Shown: positions 8,191-18,678 of the stretch, one piece after another
Numbering within the stretch: position 1 is the stretch's first letter
Layout: each line of letters opens with the position of its first letter
From: Adiantum capillus-veneris
Lineage: Eukaryota > Streptophyta > Polypodiopsida > Polypodiales > Pteridaceae
DNA length: 64,000 nucleotides
Assembly (NCBI GenBank): GCA_014529385.2
Contig: CM043942.1
Span: forward strand, 4,988,501-5,052,500
Direction of reading: 5' to 3'
Program-made: the position numbers and the translations under genes
The notes under the pieces: model-generated
The model's input: the letters and a program-made list of their open reading frames with translations, nothing else
What the model was told of the DNA's origin: nothing
The model's database searches: none

Positions 8191-9663
8191 TTAGTGTGGG
8201 ATCAAAAAGTCAATAGGAAATATTGCATTTAACTCATATACCATATTAAATGGTGTAGCATCAAGTGTTGTTTTATATGCAACTCGATAAGCCCACAATG
8301 CCGAATAGAGCATCTGATCCCAATTTGTTCTTGTTGTACTAACCAGTTTCGTAAGAACCGTGCACAATACTTTGTTGGTCGCTTCTGCTTGGCCATTGGC
8401 TTGTGGATGATAGGGTGCAGATTTGCGATGAATTACCATAAACTCATTTAAGAGATGTTGGATAACTTCATTTACAAAGTGTGTCCCTCTATCACTCACC
8501 ACCTTGATTGGAAGGCCATAACATGTAAACACATATTCATACAAGAATTGTGTCGTGGTTCTAGCGTCTGCTTTAGTTGTGGCTTTTGCTTCCACCCCTT
8601 TGGTCATGTAGTCCGTGGCCACTATGATATATTGTGCTTGTGAACGATACGCTGGTGGAGTGATAGGACCAACAAAGTCCAATCCCCATTTAGCGAACGC
8701 TCGAGCACTCATCATTGGTCTTAAAGGAATTTCGTCTCTTTTAGCTGGTACCTTAGTTCGTTGACATTCATCACACCTTTTCATGAATTCTGCTACATCT
8801 TGAATCATGGTCGGCCACCATATACCTGCAGCCATAATGATTTTTACGGTTCTCTCTACTGAAAAATGACCACCTGCTATGCCTGCATGAGCCTGTTTCA
8901 ATAATGGAAAGTAGTCATTTTCATGAGGGACTAACTTCGACTGGTCATCAGTTCCTCTTTTGTACAATTGGTCACTAATGAGGGTATACCTATTCGCTTC
9001 GATTTGTAAAGCCTTTTGTCTGGCTTTAGACCAATCTCGTGGAGGCTCCTTATTAGTCAAATAATCCACAATAGCATGACTCCATGCGGGTGCTACTGTC
9101 ACTTGGTATAATGTGGCATAATCCACAGTGGTATTGAATGTGCAAAAGTCGCATTTCTTGATGTAATTTGCTACATCGCCTGCCATTCCTGGCCAATACA
9201 CTCCAAGTCTTCTTAATTGTGCATACATCATTTGATTTTCTCTATGGAATCCCCCTGTTTGTGTGTGGGCCCCCTCTAGATACGCTTCGTACTCCTCTGG
9301 GCCTATACACAATCTTAGAATCCCATCGTTTCCATGATGGTACATTCTTCCCGCAAGCATTGTGTAAGTTCGTGCTTGTCTAATGTCTTTCACCGTGTGT
9401 TTGTCGTCAAGATTCATTCCATATGTCAGCAATGGAATAATTTTCTCTGACCATTTCGGTATCATCTCTATATTAAACAGGTATGCATCTGGGAGATCAT
9501 CATCTACTCCAGTAGCTTTTTCACCATGTAGTAATCGAGAAAGGTGGTCTACTCTTTGATGAGTTTTTCCTTTCTTAACTACTACTGTAAAATCAAACTC
9601 CAGCAACATAATGAACCATCTTACAATTCGTCTCGTGTTGCAAGGTTTGTTTACTAAGTACAA
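8191..9663 (-). CDS. Gypsy-1 integrase with two tandem HHCC zinc modules
   Basis: The frame begins in the end of RNase H (connection region, VDHLSRL near residue 45). Residues ~132-173 form one HHCC module (GAHTQTGGFH ... CDFC) and residues ~258-300 a second (HAGIAGGH ... CDEC), both with spacing H-x6-H-x30-C-x2-C. Each is preceded by the same strand pattern ending in Y-x-R-G/H. The catalytic core follows with Asp in GLDFVGP (~327), Asp in VSDRGTHF (~389) and Glu in GQAEATNK (~426), so the DDE triad is present. The frame stops after FLIPH, where a one-base shift moves into the 8176-7073 frame. Gypsy-3 in this window has only one HHCC module. Confidence 0.85.
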   Translation of the reverse strand: MYLVNKPCNTRRIVRWFIMLLEFDFTVVVKKGKTHQRVDHLSRLLHGEKATGVDDDLPDAYLFNIEMIPKWSEKIIPLLTYGMNLDDKHTVKDIRQARTYTMLAGRMYHHGNDGILRLCIGPEEYEAYLEGAHTQTGGFHRENQMMYAQLRRLGVYWPGMAGDVANYIKKCDFCTFNTTVDYATLYQVTVAPAWSHAIVDYLTNKEPPRDWSKARQKALQIEANRYTLISDQLYKRGTDDQSKLVPHENDYFPLLKQAHAGIAGGHFSVERTVKIIMAAGIWWPTMIQDVAEFMKRCDECQRTKVPAKRDEIPLRPMMSARAFAKWGLDFVGPITPPAYRSQAQYIIVATDYMTKGVEAKATTKADARTTTQFLYEYVFTCYGLPIKVVSDRGTHFVNEVIQHLLNEFMVIHRKSAPYHPQANGQAEATNKVLCTVLTKLVSTTRTNWDQMLYSALWAYRVAYKTTLDATPFNMVYELNAIFPIDFLIPH

Positions 9664-9669
9664 GAGTGC

Positions 9670-10164
9670 CTAATGATCCACAAAGAATGTGAATTTGTTT
9701 GCGAGTAAGTAGTGCCGAAATTTCTTTACAGCATATATCATACCCAATCCTTCTCTTTCAATGGTAGTATAATTCTTCTCTGCACTGTTGAGTTGTCTAC
9801 TAGCATAACTGATTGGAAAATCCGTCTTTCCCTCATCTGGTTGTGCTAATATACAGCCTATTGCAAATGCCGAAGCATCTACGTGTACATGGAAGATCTT
9901 TGACCAATCTGGTTCTTTTAGAATTGGTGCAGATACCAATGCATCTTTTAATTTCTGGAATGACTCCTCACATTCATTTGTCCAAATGAAGAGCGTGATT
10001 AGACTATACAAGGGTTTTGCTATTACAACGTACATGTAGATAAAACGTCGGTAGTATCCACAATGTCCCATAAATGATTGTACCTCTCGTACAGTGTTTG
10101 GTCTTGGCAATTCTATGATCACCTTCACCTTGTCTTCATCAGTGGTAATTCCATTAGCCGACAC
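9670..10164 (-). pseudogene. Gypsy-1 RNase H domain
   Basis: Same frame as the RT and integrase frames, bounded by single stops (TGA near 10185 and TAG at about 9667). It starts in the RT thumb (SFMGHCGYYRRF) and contains RNase H motifs DASAFAIGCILAQ, TIEREGLGMIYAV and FFVDH, which supply the acidic residues of the active site. Comparison with the + strand relative at 35800-36560, which reads MVRQGK and DHEDL at the two stop positions, shows the stops are point mutations of this copy. Confidence 0.85.
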
Positions 10165-10278
10165 TATGTGGCCTAAGATTTTACCTTGTCATACCATGAA
10201 TACGCATTTTTCTGGGTTGAGGAAAATCCTATACGTTCTGCATTTTTTGAATACCTTTCTCAGATGATCTATATGGTC

Positions 10279-11022
10279 TTATCTCAATAGAGAATAGACA
10301 CACAAGTCGTCCATGTAAATATCCAAGAATTTTTGCAAATATTCTTTAAAAGCATGTGTCATTAATCTCTGAAATGTGGCTAGAGCATTGGTCAAGCCAA
10401 ATGGCATTACCCTAAACGCATATATGTCCCATTCTGTTGCAAATGCTGTTTTGTATTGATCTTCTAGTTTGACCCCCAATTGGTTATAACCCGAGAATCT
10501 GTCCATAAAGATATAGGCTTGCTTGCCCGCCACTCGTTCCAGGACGTGTTCAGTGATAGGAAGAGGGTAGTTGTCTCTTATTGTTGCTGCGTTTACCTTC
10601 TTGAGATTTATACACACTCGTAATTTCTCGTTTTTCTTAGGTACCACCACTATCGGGGACACCCAGTCCGTGTGTTCTATCTCATAAATAAATTCAGCCT
10701 CCATAAGTTTGTCTATCTCCTCTTTTATCCTTTTGGAGAATGTCTCATTATACGTGTATGGACGTTGTTTTCTTGGCTTTGCATCAAACTTCAAAGGGAT
10801 TGGATGTTCACAAATGTTAGGATCCACCCCCTTCAAATCTTTGTACGACCATACAAATACATCTCGAAATTCCTTAAGTGTTTTGATCAGTAAGTCCTCT
10901 TCTTCTCGACCTAGATCTGTGGCAATGTAAGCAAGTTGAGGATTTTCTCCTGGCTCTGCTAAGTCTATTTTCTTGGCGTTCTCTGGCCCATCGTAGGACT
11001 CGTTTGATTTAGGCTCCCTCAT
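10279..11022 (-). pseudogene. Gypsy-1 reverse transcriptase
   Basis: Palm and finger motifs are clear: WVSPIVVVPKKN, RVCINLKKVNAAT, FMDRFSGYNQ, MPFGLTNALATFQR and the catalytic YMDDLCVYS. FMDRFSGYNQ is the plant Tat/Athila type (usual form FLDGFSGYNQ), not the chromovirus 'LKSGYHQ' type seen in Gypsy-2. The frame ends at a TAA just after YSLLR, and the thumb continues in the same frame downstream. It is in a different frame from gag-protease, which stops at 11226; the ~200 bp between holds no clear domain. Confidence 0.9.
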
Positions 11023-11225
11023 TGGCTACTGAACCACCAATCTTCTTTCCTGAATGGTGTACTTACAATAGTGAGGAGGTACATCTATCTTTTTACTCCC
11101 ATCACTAGCGTTCGTTCCATCGCTACTTTCCATTTCAGTTGTCCATAAATTTTTTATCTTTTGTTTCAACTCATTGTATCTCGTTTTCCGTTCAATTTTC
11201 GTCATAATTGGACTACCACAGACAT

Positions 11226-14066
11226 TCAGTTTTTCTGTTGCAACTCCTTTTTTGGTTTGCTGGTTTTCTTAGGTTTCAACAGTCTGGACTTAAATCTTGA
11301 GTCTTCAGCCACCTTAAGAAATCTTCCTGAAACCTTATCCTTAGCACAATCAACAACATGAATGTTCATAAGGAAATGTGTCTTACCCTCAAACTCCGGT
11401 ATGGGTCTCAACCTGGTTGGTGCACTGATGTGGTGTCGTTTACCCTTGTATCTTTTTTGGCGTCTCTCCCTTTGGTTTGGAAAATTGTAGAAGATGTCAT
11501 TGTCTTGATCTTGATTGTCGTCTCCCTTTGTATTTTCCGACTTCTCTTCATCTGCGTTATTCCTGTTTTCACTTTGATCAGAAGAATCATGAAATTGTTC
11601 TCCTTCCTGCTTGATTTCTTTAGTGGGGATGTCCACATAGCCCACTATCTTAATCTCAAGTTTCGTTTCTGTTTTATGGATCCTCATATTCTCAGTATCT
11701 ACCTCGTCCTTGTCCTCCTCCACAATTTTGCTCAACATGTAGTATGGTATGATATCGTAGCCATTCTCATCACAAAATTTGGTGGGAGTGACTTCATTGA
11801 CGCATACATCCAATGTAGCCAAAATTTGAGACCATTCTAGGGGTTTGAGCTTCTCTTCAGGAAAAGGTTCTCGTATATAGGCATCGTCTTCCAAGACCCT
11901 CTCTAGTGTCCTTTCATCGTGGTCAAATTCACTACATTGAGATGCCCCACACATCCATATCTCTTTTTTCTTACAAAGCCACGCTGGGACTTCTGATCCA
12001 CTAATGGTGGCTGAGTCAAATTCTTCCACCGAGGTTCTCGTGACATCATGGTAGCTATGATTTTTCATGTTTACGCGTGTAGTAGTTTCAGCATGTCTTA
12101 GATACAAATAATCATACCCCCAGTCCTGTACCATTTTGAGTTGCCTCATGAACGGCCTACCAAGGATAATTTCATAGTTGTTCTTCTTGCCGAAATCTAC
12201 TATGGCAAAGGTATGTTCGTACTCTATGCCACCGGAAGATACCACAATTGCCTCAAGCAATCCTATAGGCCTTTCTATGTGCCCATCCGCCAGTTGCAAT
12301 TTCATTCCAGTTGTTCGTATTGCTGGTTTTCCCCATTTTTCCCATAGCAATTTGGTCGCAATGGCAATGCCAGCTCCACTATCAAGTATTGCCTTAGTCT
12401 CTATGCCATTATACTCAACTGGTAGGGTTGTGTTGCCGTCTTCACCCTCACAATACTCTCCTACCTTGTTGAGTGGCACTGGTCTAGTGTTGACTTTCTT
12501 CGGTTCTGTGTCATTAAGCTTGGTTTCGAAGAACTTAAGAGGCGTCCTTATGCCAAATTTTTCAAGACATTTGCCAACTTCTGTCCACTTGCTTGGCCTA
12601 ATTTTTAACAATTCTGCCAATGTGATTGTACACTTGACCGGAGTGGTCAACAAGTCTGTCAGGATTTTAGTGTCTGCCAATTGATTTGAACCGCCTATTC
12701 TCTGAGAAGGTACTCTTCGAATTTCTGACCTTGCCTCATAGTCTTTCATATATGATGGCAAAGTTCTGAGAGATTGTGGTATGCTATCTTCGGATGCAAC
12801 TGAACCATTATCCCCTTGAAATGATTTAACGTCCAGATCCCATGGAGTCTTATTCAAGTTCAGCTCTGAGAAAGGCGCTGACTCGACTGTTTTTGTCTCA
12901 TATTTTTCTTGAGCTTTTCGCACCGTTTCCCATAGCTCTTCAGGCCAATTTTCTTCCACAATAGGGGAATATGGTGGAAAACCTTTCAGTGATTCATCAA
13001 TGCTATTAGGTACGTCTTTTGCATCCTCTACATCCGGCAAGGATTTAATGTTTTCTATCTTGTTGGGTATCCTTTGTTCAGTTTTGTGAGGTGTTTCATT
13101 GTTTGGTGGTTTGATTACTCTATCTCTTGCTTCCATAGGTGGAGGCTCTAGTAAAGCTTGTGCAGTTTCAATCAACTGTTTGCACATCTCTAGTCTCTGT
13201 TTTTCTATCTCTGGATATGGATATGTCATCCACCTTTGCTCTAGGGTCTGTCTGTTCTTCAATCTTGCTTCATATGCTTGCAAGATTGCATCTAAGGGTT
13301 CATTGATCTTATCTACCAATACCGACCCTCCTGAGCTTGCACTCTTTGGTCCTTCCGTTGATTTTAGAGGGTCGGACTCTCTTTGCTGTTTAAGTTGCTC
13401 TCGAGCTATCGTCAGCTCAACTTCTACATCTTTTTGTTTTCGTTCACGTCTAGCTTTCATTTTCGCTCTTCGTTCTTTCCAAGGATTATCACGATTGACG
13501 TTAGACTTGTCAATCTTGATTTCTTCTTGATTTTCATCATTACTCTTGGGCTGATTGTCATTTTTCCTTGCTTGGGCTCTCGTCAAGACCTTAACAGGAA
13601 TCGGAGTTTCGTTTTCTGACCCTCCAGTGGACGGTAGTGCTCCCAGCATATTCAAGGTAGTTTTTGCTCCTTTGCTCGGGTTTTTAGGGCAATCAGGGAT
13701 TAAGTGAGTAATTCCACACTCCGTGCAATATGCGTTGACCCTAATGATTTTGTCATGAGGGCAGTCCCTCAACCAATGGTCTCCTCCAAACTTGTAGCAT
13801 GGTCCTTTAGGTTGTTGAGGTGCTCCTGGAGCTCCTCTTTGTTGGTGTGCAATTCTTTGCCCGCTCATGCCTCCGTTGGCTATGAACAACAGTGTTCTTT
13901 CATCCAGGCTATATCGTCCTTCTCCCACTGCCTCTGCAGCAGTTGGTGGTCCTATATTTCCTATCATGCTCCATGGTTCTGGTGTAGAGGGTTCGTCCGG
14001 TGGATAATAGACAGAGTTCGCCGCATATCCATTGGGCTCGTCGTAGTATGCATACATAGGTACCAA
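11226..14066 (-). CDS. Gypsy-1 gag C-terminus, zinc knuckles, linker and protease 1
   Basis: This 946-codon frame is in phase with the upstream gag pieces and is cut off from them only by a TAA at ~14100. Residues ~90-102 hold a damaged knuckle (CYKFGGDHWLRDC, second Cys changed to Phe) and ~113-125 a second one (CTECGITHLIPDC, one residue short). Residues 150-500 are a charged linker with K/E/R-rich helices. The aspartic protease spans ~545-660 with AILDSGAG (Asp at 562), LQLADG and IILGRPF. The C-terminal ~280 residues are acidic then basic and end in a K-rich tail; part of this (REPFPEEKLKPLEW ... LDVCVNEVT) is recognisable in the decayed relative at 34313-34579, so it is a conserved part of the family. 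Confidence 0.85.
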   Translation of the reverse strand: MVPMYAYYDEPNGYAANSVYYPPDEPSTPEPWSMIGNIGPPTAAEAVGEGRYSLDERTLLFIANGGMSGQRIAHQQRGAPGAPQQPKGPCYKFGGDHWLRDCPHDKIIRVNAYCTECGITHLIPDCPKNPSKGAKTTLNMLGALPSTGGSENETPIPVKVLTRAQARKNDNQPKSNDENQEEIKIDKSNVNRDNPWKERRAKMKARRERKQKDVEVELTIAREQLKQQRESDPLKSTEGPKSASSGGSVLVDKINEPLDAILQAYEARLKNRQTLEQRWMTYPYPEIEKQRLEMCKQLIETAQALLEPPPMEARDRVIKPPNNETPHKTEQRIPNKIENIKSLPDVEDAKDVPNSIDESLKGFPPYSPIVEENWPEELWETVRKAQEKYETKTVESAPFSELNLNKTPWDLDVKSFQGDNGSVASEDSIPQSLRTLPSYMKDYEARSEIRRVPSQRIGGSNQLADTKILTDLLTTPVKCTITLAELLKIRPSKWTEVGKCLEKFGIRTPLKFFETKLNDTEPKKVNTRPVPLNKVGEYCEGEDGNTTLPVEYNGIETKAILDSGAGIAIATKLLWEKWGKPAIRTTGMKLQLADGHIERPIGLLEAIVVSSGGIEYEHTFAIVDFGKKNNYEIILGRPFMRQLKMVQDWGYDYLYLRHAETTTRVNMKNHSYHDVTRTSVEEFDSATISGSEVPAWLCKKKEIWMCGASQCSEFDHDERTLERVLEDDAYIREPFPEEKLKPLEWSQILATLDVCVNEVTPTKFCDENGYDIIPYYMLSKIVEEDKDEVDTENMRIHKTETKLEIKIVGYVDIPTKEIKQEGEQFHDSSDQSENRNNADEEKSENTKGDDNQDQDNDIFYNFPNQRERRQKRYKGKRHHISAPTRLRPIPEFEGKTHFLMNIHVVDCAKDKVSGRFLKVAEDSRFKSRLLKPKKTSKPKKELQQKN

Positions 14067-14099
14067 AGCCTTCTCGTCCGACTCAATTACTGTGGGTGT

Positions 14100-15113
14100 T
14101 TATCTTATGCCGACCGGTCGTAATCCTGGTAGAGGTGGTTGTTGTCCCAACACTGGTTGTGGTCTTTCTACGCCTACAGGTCCTGGTAGGTTGCCTGTTT
14201 GATATCTAGGCATCGGTGGGACTTGAGGGGATGTCGTCTGAGCTTGCGGAGTATATGGTCGTTCTCTCACATATCCCTTGTTATAATAACACTCCTCCGT
14301 CCCATGGTTTGTCCATTTTTGTTCAATCGCACACCATTTTGGTTGTTTAGCTTGTGATTTGGAATACAAGTTAATATTTTTAAGCACTTCCTCTACAAGC
14401 TACACTTGGCTTACCGCTACTTCCCCCTTCAGTGTTGTCTTAGCAGACTTGCCTCCGCTTTGTTGTGAGGAAGAATCATCGTCAAGATCCTTGAACTCAC
14501 CCTCTTTGTAGACCGCACAATTGTCCACAAGGTATAGAGCTTCCTTGGTTAAATCATTCAACGTAGTGCTCCTTTTAATATGTAAGTCCTTTTGAAGATC
14601 TGCATTCCTTAGTCCTTGGATAAATATAAGCATAAGTCTGGACTGAGTTGGCAGTTCTTCCACGGGACAGAACTTAACATATCTTTTTAATCGGAGGGCG
14701 GCCTTTCACACGGACTCTCCATCTTTCTGTTTGAATTTATGGATTTGTGAGACTATATTATGAGCTATCCCCCTTTATGAGAATTCCTCGATAAACTCGT
14801 AAAACACTTCCTCCATAGACTCAAAGTCTCTTCGCTCCACCGAGTCAAACCATGTAGCCGCATCATCATCTAAGGTTAAACCGAATCCTGCAAATTGGGT
14901 AGGAAATTCTAGCACCTCTTCAGCTCTAATTACACGCACAAAGGTTGCTACATGATCTCTTGGATCCCTCCTTCCCGTATATTTCTTTTTTACCCATTTT
15001 TGCACTTGAGAAGGTCTAATTCTACGATGGTCTCCAAATCTCATCATGGGATCTCCCCGTCCTAGTCGATATACCTCCTCTGGTCTTCTGTAGTGGCCAG
15101 GTTCTTCTCCCAA
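14100..15113 (-). pseudogene. Gypsy-1 gag central part, broken by in-frame stops
   Basis: Three consecutive open pieces (15113-14775, 14663-14400, 14387-14100) share one frame and read as a capsid-like gag: RRDPRDHVATFVRVI, DDDAATWFDSVE and FYEFIEEFS are typical of the retrotransposon gag fold, followed by a helical piece (LPTQSRLMLIFIQGLRN) and a Pro/Gln-rich linker. Stops at ~14772, ~14400 and ~14100 break it. The start at 15113 is only the first Met after an earlier stop, not a natural start. Confidence 0.75.
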
Positions 15114-15278
15114 TGGTGCTCCTAATCCATAATTCCTAACAGTTCTCGTGAGAGATGGTTCATCTCTCCGAACTCGTTCTCGGGGTGTTCCTTCAAGCTC
15201 AGTTGACCCCTGAGTCTTTGGCTTACTCTCTCCTTGGTACCGTGCATAGAGTGGTGGTTCTTGTAAATCCCTTAACCC

Positions 15279-16295
15279 TCATGCGGTTTGATAACCCTCT
15301 TGGGTTCGGTCTTGTTCTAATGTAGCACTTTGTCGAAGCCATGCTTGCAGTGATGGCTGAGTAGCTGGTTGGTCCTGGTAGTTGGACGTCGGTGGTCGGG
15401 TAGAATGTGAGGTAGCGTCATACTCTTCTGAAAAGGGATTAGTCGACTTTCTAGGGGTGTAGGTGGATCTTGGTACCTCGTTGGGGCCATAGGTCGATGC
15501 TCGCGGAACTGTTGCCTTTTCAACCTCTTCTGGGAGAATACGTTTGTATTCTTGCCCGTATCTGTCAACAAAAACAATATCTTTCCCCATAGCAGTTTCA
15601 TAAGAAAATAAGTAAAGAACCTTGTCTTTGCTTAATTCATTTGGGTAGGGTTCCTTGCATCGAAAGTAAGAGAATGTTCCCTCGCTTTCATGCTTGTAAA
15701 TCCCTACATTCTCATTATAGGGTGGGACCCTAGTTGCTTTCTTATCATACATAAAAAGCGCTCTAGGTCGATCAATGTTAGGAGGCGGTTCTTGGGTTTT
15801 CGAAATCATTTTCCCTTTTGCCACGTTATCCCCATATCTGTTGTAATCCTCAGGGTTACTCACTATCAGATAGTGGTTTCCCTTTTCGTCTCTAAATCTG
15901 TCTCCATCATCGTAGACTCGAATTATCTCTAGTCTCTGAGCCGGTCTTTCTTCAATACAAATACACTTGTGTCCCCGATAGTCAGAATAGACTAGGGCTC
16001 CCCTCGAGTTAGTTCCTTCCAAGAAGATTATAGTGAACTGGGTTTCGTTTAAAGGATGTAGGGAGGTGCTCCCTCCTCGCATTGGTCCTTCACCGATGAA
16101 ACCTCCTGGTTGTTGACTTCCCATCATGAAGAAGGACGTTTCCGATGAAGTGTCAGTATCACTACCCTCTTCAATGATTGGTGCCAATGGGTCTAGTCTT
16201 GTCTGTGTTACACTCTCTTCTGTGGACGTGGTGCTAATTTGACTTTTGACACTTTTAGCTCCCGACTTAACAAAGGCTCCTGACCTTAAATACAT
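15279..16295 (-). pseudogene. Gypsy-1 gag N-terminal region
   Basis: The first ATG after the leader gives MYLRSGAFVKSGAKSVK, a start (M-Y-x-R-S-G) seen in plant gypsy gag proteins. The 338-codon piece has a Thr/Ser-rich head, then a folded-looking region (residues ~85-245, many Tyr/Asp/Gly, strands such as YSDYRGHKCICIEE), then a Pro/Ser/Thr-rich linker, and stops at TGA 15279 in phase with the remaining gag. I do not recognise the folded N-terminal region from a named family. The start is supported by the noncoding leader and by the position of the palindrome array 280 bp upstream. Confidence 0.7.
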
Positions 16296-17940
16296 AAGAA
16301 TGAAAGTTTTGTTGAAAACTTAAAGCTTACCTGGACTCCTTCTTCCTATATAGCTTTGTGATGACCTCCTTCCGGGATCTACACAAGGATGGTTAGTCTG
16401 TTCACAAGTGTTTTCCCTGAATTACCAAAAATCTTTCAAGTATATACAGCAACTACTTAGTTAGTCTTCTGGTGGTCCAATTTCAATTATGAAATGATGG
16501 CTGGGATCTATATAGAGAGTATGTCCTAGCAGTATAGTCACAAATTGCAAAAGTGTCTGATTCACAACTTCCTTAGTCTATCGCGATAGGCTGACATTTT
16601 GCTCTGGCACAAGTCAATTCAAAATTGTGACTTTACCCTTGAGTTCCAGTTACCCTCTAAAGCCTATCCCCCAAGTTTTGTGAAGTTTGGACACTTGGGG
16701 TTGGGTTTTGGTCCCATTTTAGTGTTTCAGTCGGAGCTTGATTCTCTATCTGACCCTCATCTTGACCTTCAGTGATCTAAATTCCTTGAATTTTGGTGTG
16801 TCTGCTATTTAGGCCCTGATAAAGCTCTCCTTAGGGGAAATTTGAAAGAAAAGTTCCCCAGCAAAAAGTTCCTTGGTCTATCGCGATAGACTGGGCACTT
16901 TCTCCATTTTCAGCTTTTTTCCAAATTTTTCTCCACAGTTGGTTTAGCCTCCCCTTGTGTAGTGCATTGACCAATTTTGACACTGTTTGGACATTTGATC
17001 AAAGACTTCTTGCCCTTGTCTCTAAATTCAGACTCCAAATACCAGTGTTGAAGTTTTGGGGTCAAAATTGGTGTTCAAATTCACTCAATTTTTGTGAGTA
17101 CCCTTGTATTGATGTGTTAAGCTTGTGGTATAAGGGTTTTTTGCTTGTTGCTAGACAAACACCACCTTCACCAGTCTATCGCGATAGACCAGGCAGTGAG
17201 CAATGGGGACTTAATTTTTTGTCTGTTTTTGCATAGTCTTGTTCCCTGTGTCCAAATAAGTCTATCCCCCAAGTTTTGTGAAGTTTGAACTTATTTTGAC
17301 CTCAAACTCAAGCACTTCACAAATTTCACTTTTCTCTGACAATTCACACTCCATTGCACTTGAAGTGATGCAAATTTGATGACATTGCATCTTAAACTTG
17401 TGCACATCAGTCATACTTCATGACACAATCAATTTACCCTTGGCTAATGGTTATATCTCATCTTGGCCCCTTTAGGTTCACTTAGTGTTTCCTTATGACA
17501 ATCACCTGTTTCTTTTTTTTTTTTTTTGGTTTTGGTCGCAGTTTTTATGTTTTCTCGAGTGTTGGATCATAAATTTCAATGTCGACTCTTTTCACCCCTT
17601 TCAAGGGTATATGGGGTGAGTTTTGCTTTCAAGGCAAGCAAACAGCCTTATTGTTTCTTCTTTTTATTTGTTTTTTGCGATTTTACAGCGTTTTTCTACT
17701 CTCTTTCTTCACAAGTATAACAAGCACTAAAAACCAAAAACCATAACTCCACATTATCCTACCTAACTAAATCTAACTAGTCGCAGACCCTCGGCAAGAC
17801 ACAGGCTTCCTGGCTATCCACTAGACCTCAGGATACTCTATCCTGGATCTTGTTCTAAAAGTTTAAGCTCTCTCTAGTCAAAACTAAAGCAAGCTAACCA
17901 TCACACGAGTGACGTAGATCTCCCTACTTAAGGTCTTGTG
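16296..17940 (-). other. Gypsy-1 5' leader between PBS and gag
   Basis: About 1.6 kb with no supported reading frame, T-rich on the + strand. It holds palindromic box array A (16575-17190) and, 35 nt before the gag ATG on the minus strand, a good splice-donor-like CAG/GTAAGC (intron side starting at 16330). Long leaders are usual in Ogre/Tat elements. Confidence 0.7.
16575..17190. repeat. Palindromic box array A (3 boxes, gag leader)
   Basis: Boxes at 16575-16592, 16875-16892 and 17173-17190, steps 300 and 298 bp, consensus AGTCTATCGCGATAGACT; each deviates at one end only. A partial box (CTGTCGCGATAGACC) lies at 18292-18306 inside the LTR. The sequence between boxes is only weakly repeated, so the box is better conserved than its ~300-bp unit. 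Confidence 0.85.
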
Positions 17941-17957
17941 TCCCGGCAGCGGCGCCA
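17941..17957 (-). promoter_or_regulatory. Primer-binding site of Gypsy-1 (tRNA-Asp type)
   Basis: Minus-strand TGGCGCCGCTGCCGGGA lies one base inside the LTR edge. The complement of plant tRNA-Asp(GTC) 3' end is TGGCGCCGTTGCCGGGG, so two positions differ. This PBS type is usual for Athila/Tat-like gypsy elements. Confidence 0.85.
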
Positions 17958-18583
17958 ATGTTTTAGGGAAAAACTACTCCCCTGTTCATACTCACAAGCA
18001 CGACACAGACAACATACTTATCATCCGATGACACGACTAACCCGTAGGTGCACGTAGGCAATCTCGTTAGCTTGTCAGGCTGAGACCAATCTACACATAC
18101 ACACTTTTATGATGCATCAATCACTAACCCTGATAGATTGCAACCCACTCTATCCCTTAACGCTCACAACACAGTTTACACGTCCAATGAACTCGGAATC
18201 GCATCAAACTTACTAGGCACCATCCTCTCACTAGGACATATTTACCTATAAGTCTAATCTCACCAGATTAGAACCCTAGCTATCTCAAATACTGTCGCGA
18301 TAGACCAACAGGTCATAATCCAAAAGTAGGCGAAACTTAAGTTTATCAGTATCTATGTGTAGCTAATCTCTTTCTCATTCCATGAAGCACTTGATTATTG
18401 AAAACAGACACCGTTTGTGCTACTTACAAGCAAAACAAGCTCGAGGAAGAATCGATCGCGATCAACTTGAAACGGCGAATGCGTGGCGTGGGTGCGTAGC
18501 TCTCGGAGAGACTACCACGATGGTGTGGTCACGTCGTGAATCCGGTGAGGGAGAAGTGCGTAGCGAAGAGGATAAGACACACT

Positions 18584-18611
18584 CACTCTCTCTCTCTCTC
18601 TCTCTCTCTCA
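18584..18611. repeat. (CT)n microsatellite in the Gypsy-1 LTR
   Basis: An almost pure CT run on the + strand, so a GA run in the predicted transcript, ~60 nt downstream of the minus-strand TATA box. Confidence 0.9.
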
Positions 18612-18670
18612 GACTCGTACGACACAAGGATTAATTCAAAAAATGTTATTCCAGAATGATTCTAAGGTGA

Positions 18671-18678
18671 CTTTTATA
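18671..18678 (-). promoter_or_regulatory. TATA box of the Gypsy-1 LTR promoter
   Basis: TATAAAAG on the minus strand, ~210 bp into the LTR from its U3 end. Placement fits an RNA polymerase II LTR promoter driving gag-pol leftward. Confidence 0.6.

Noticed and set aside
11358-11840. Open frame on the + strand opposite Gypsy-1 protease
   Set aside because: Shadow of the minus-strand coding region; hydrophobic composition is the antisense of a charged segment.
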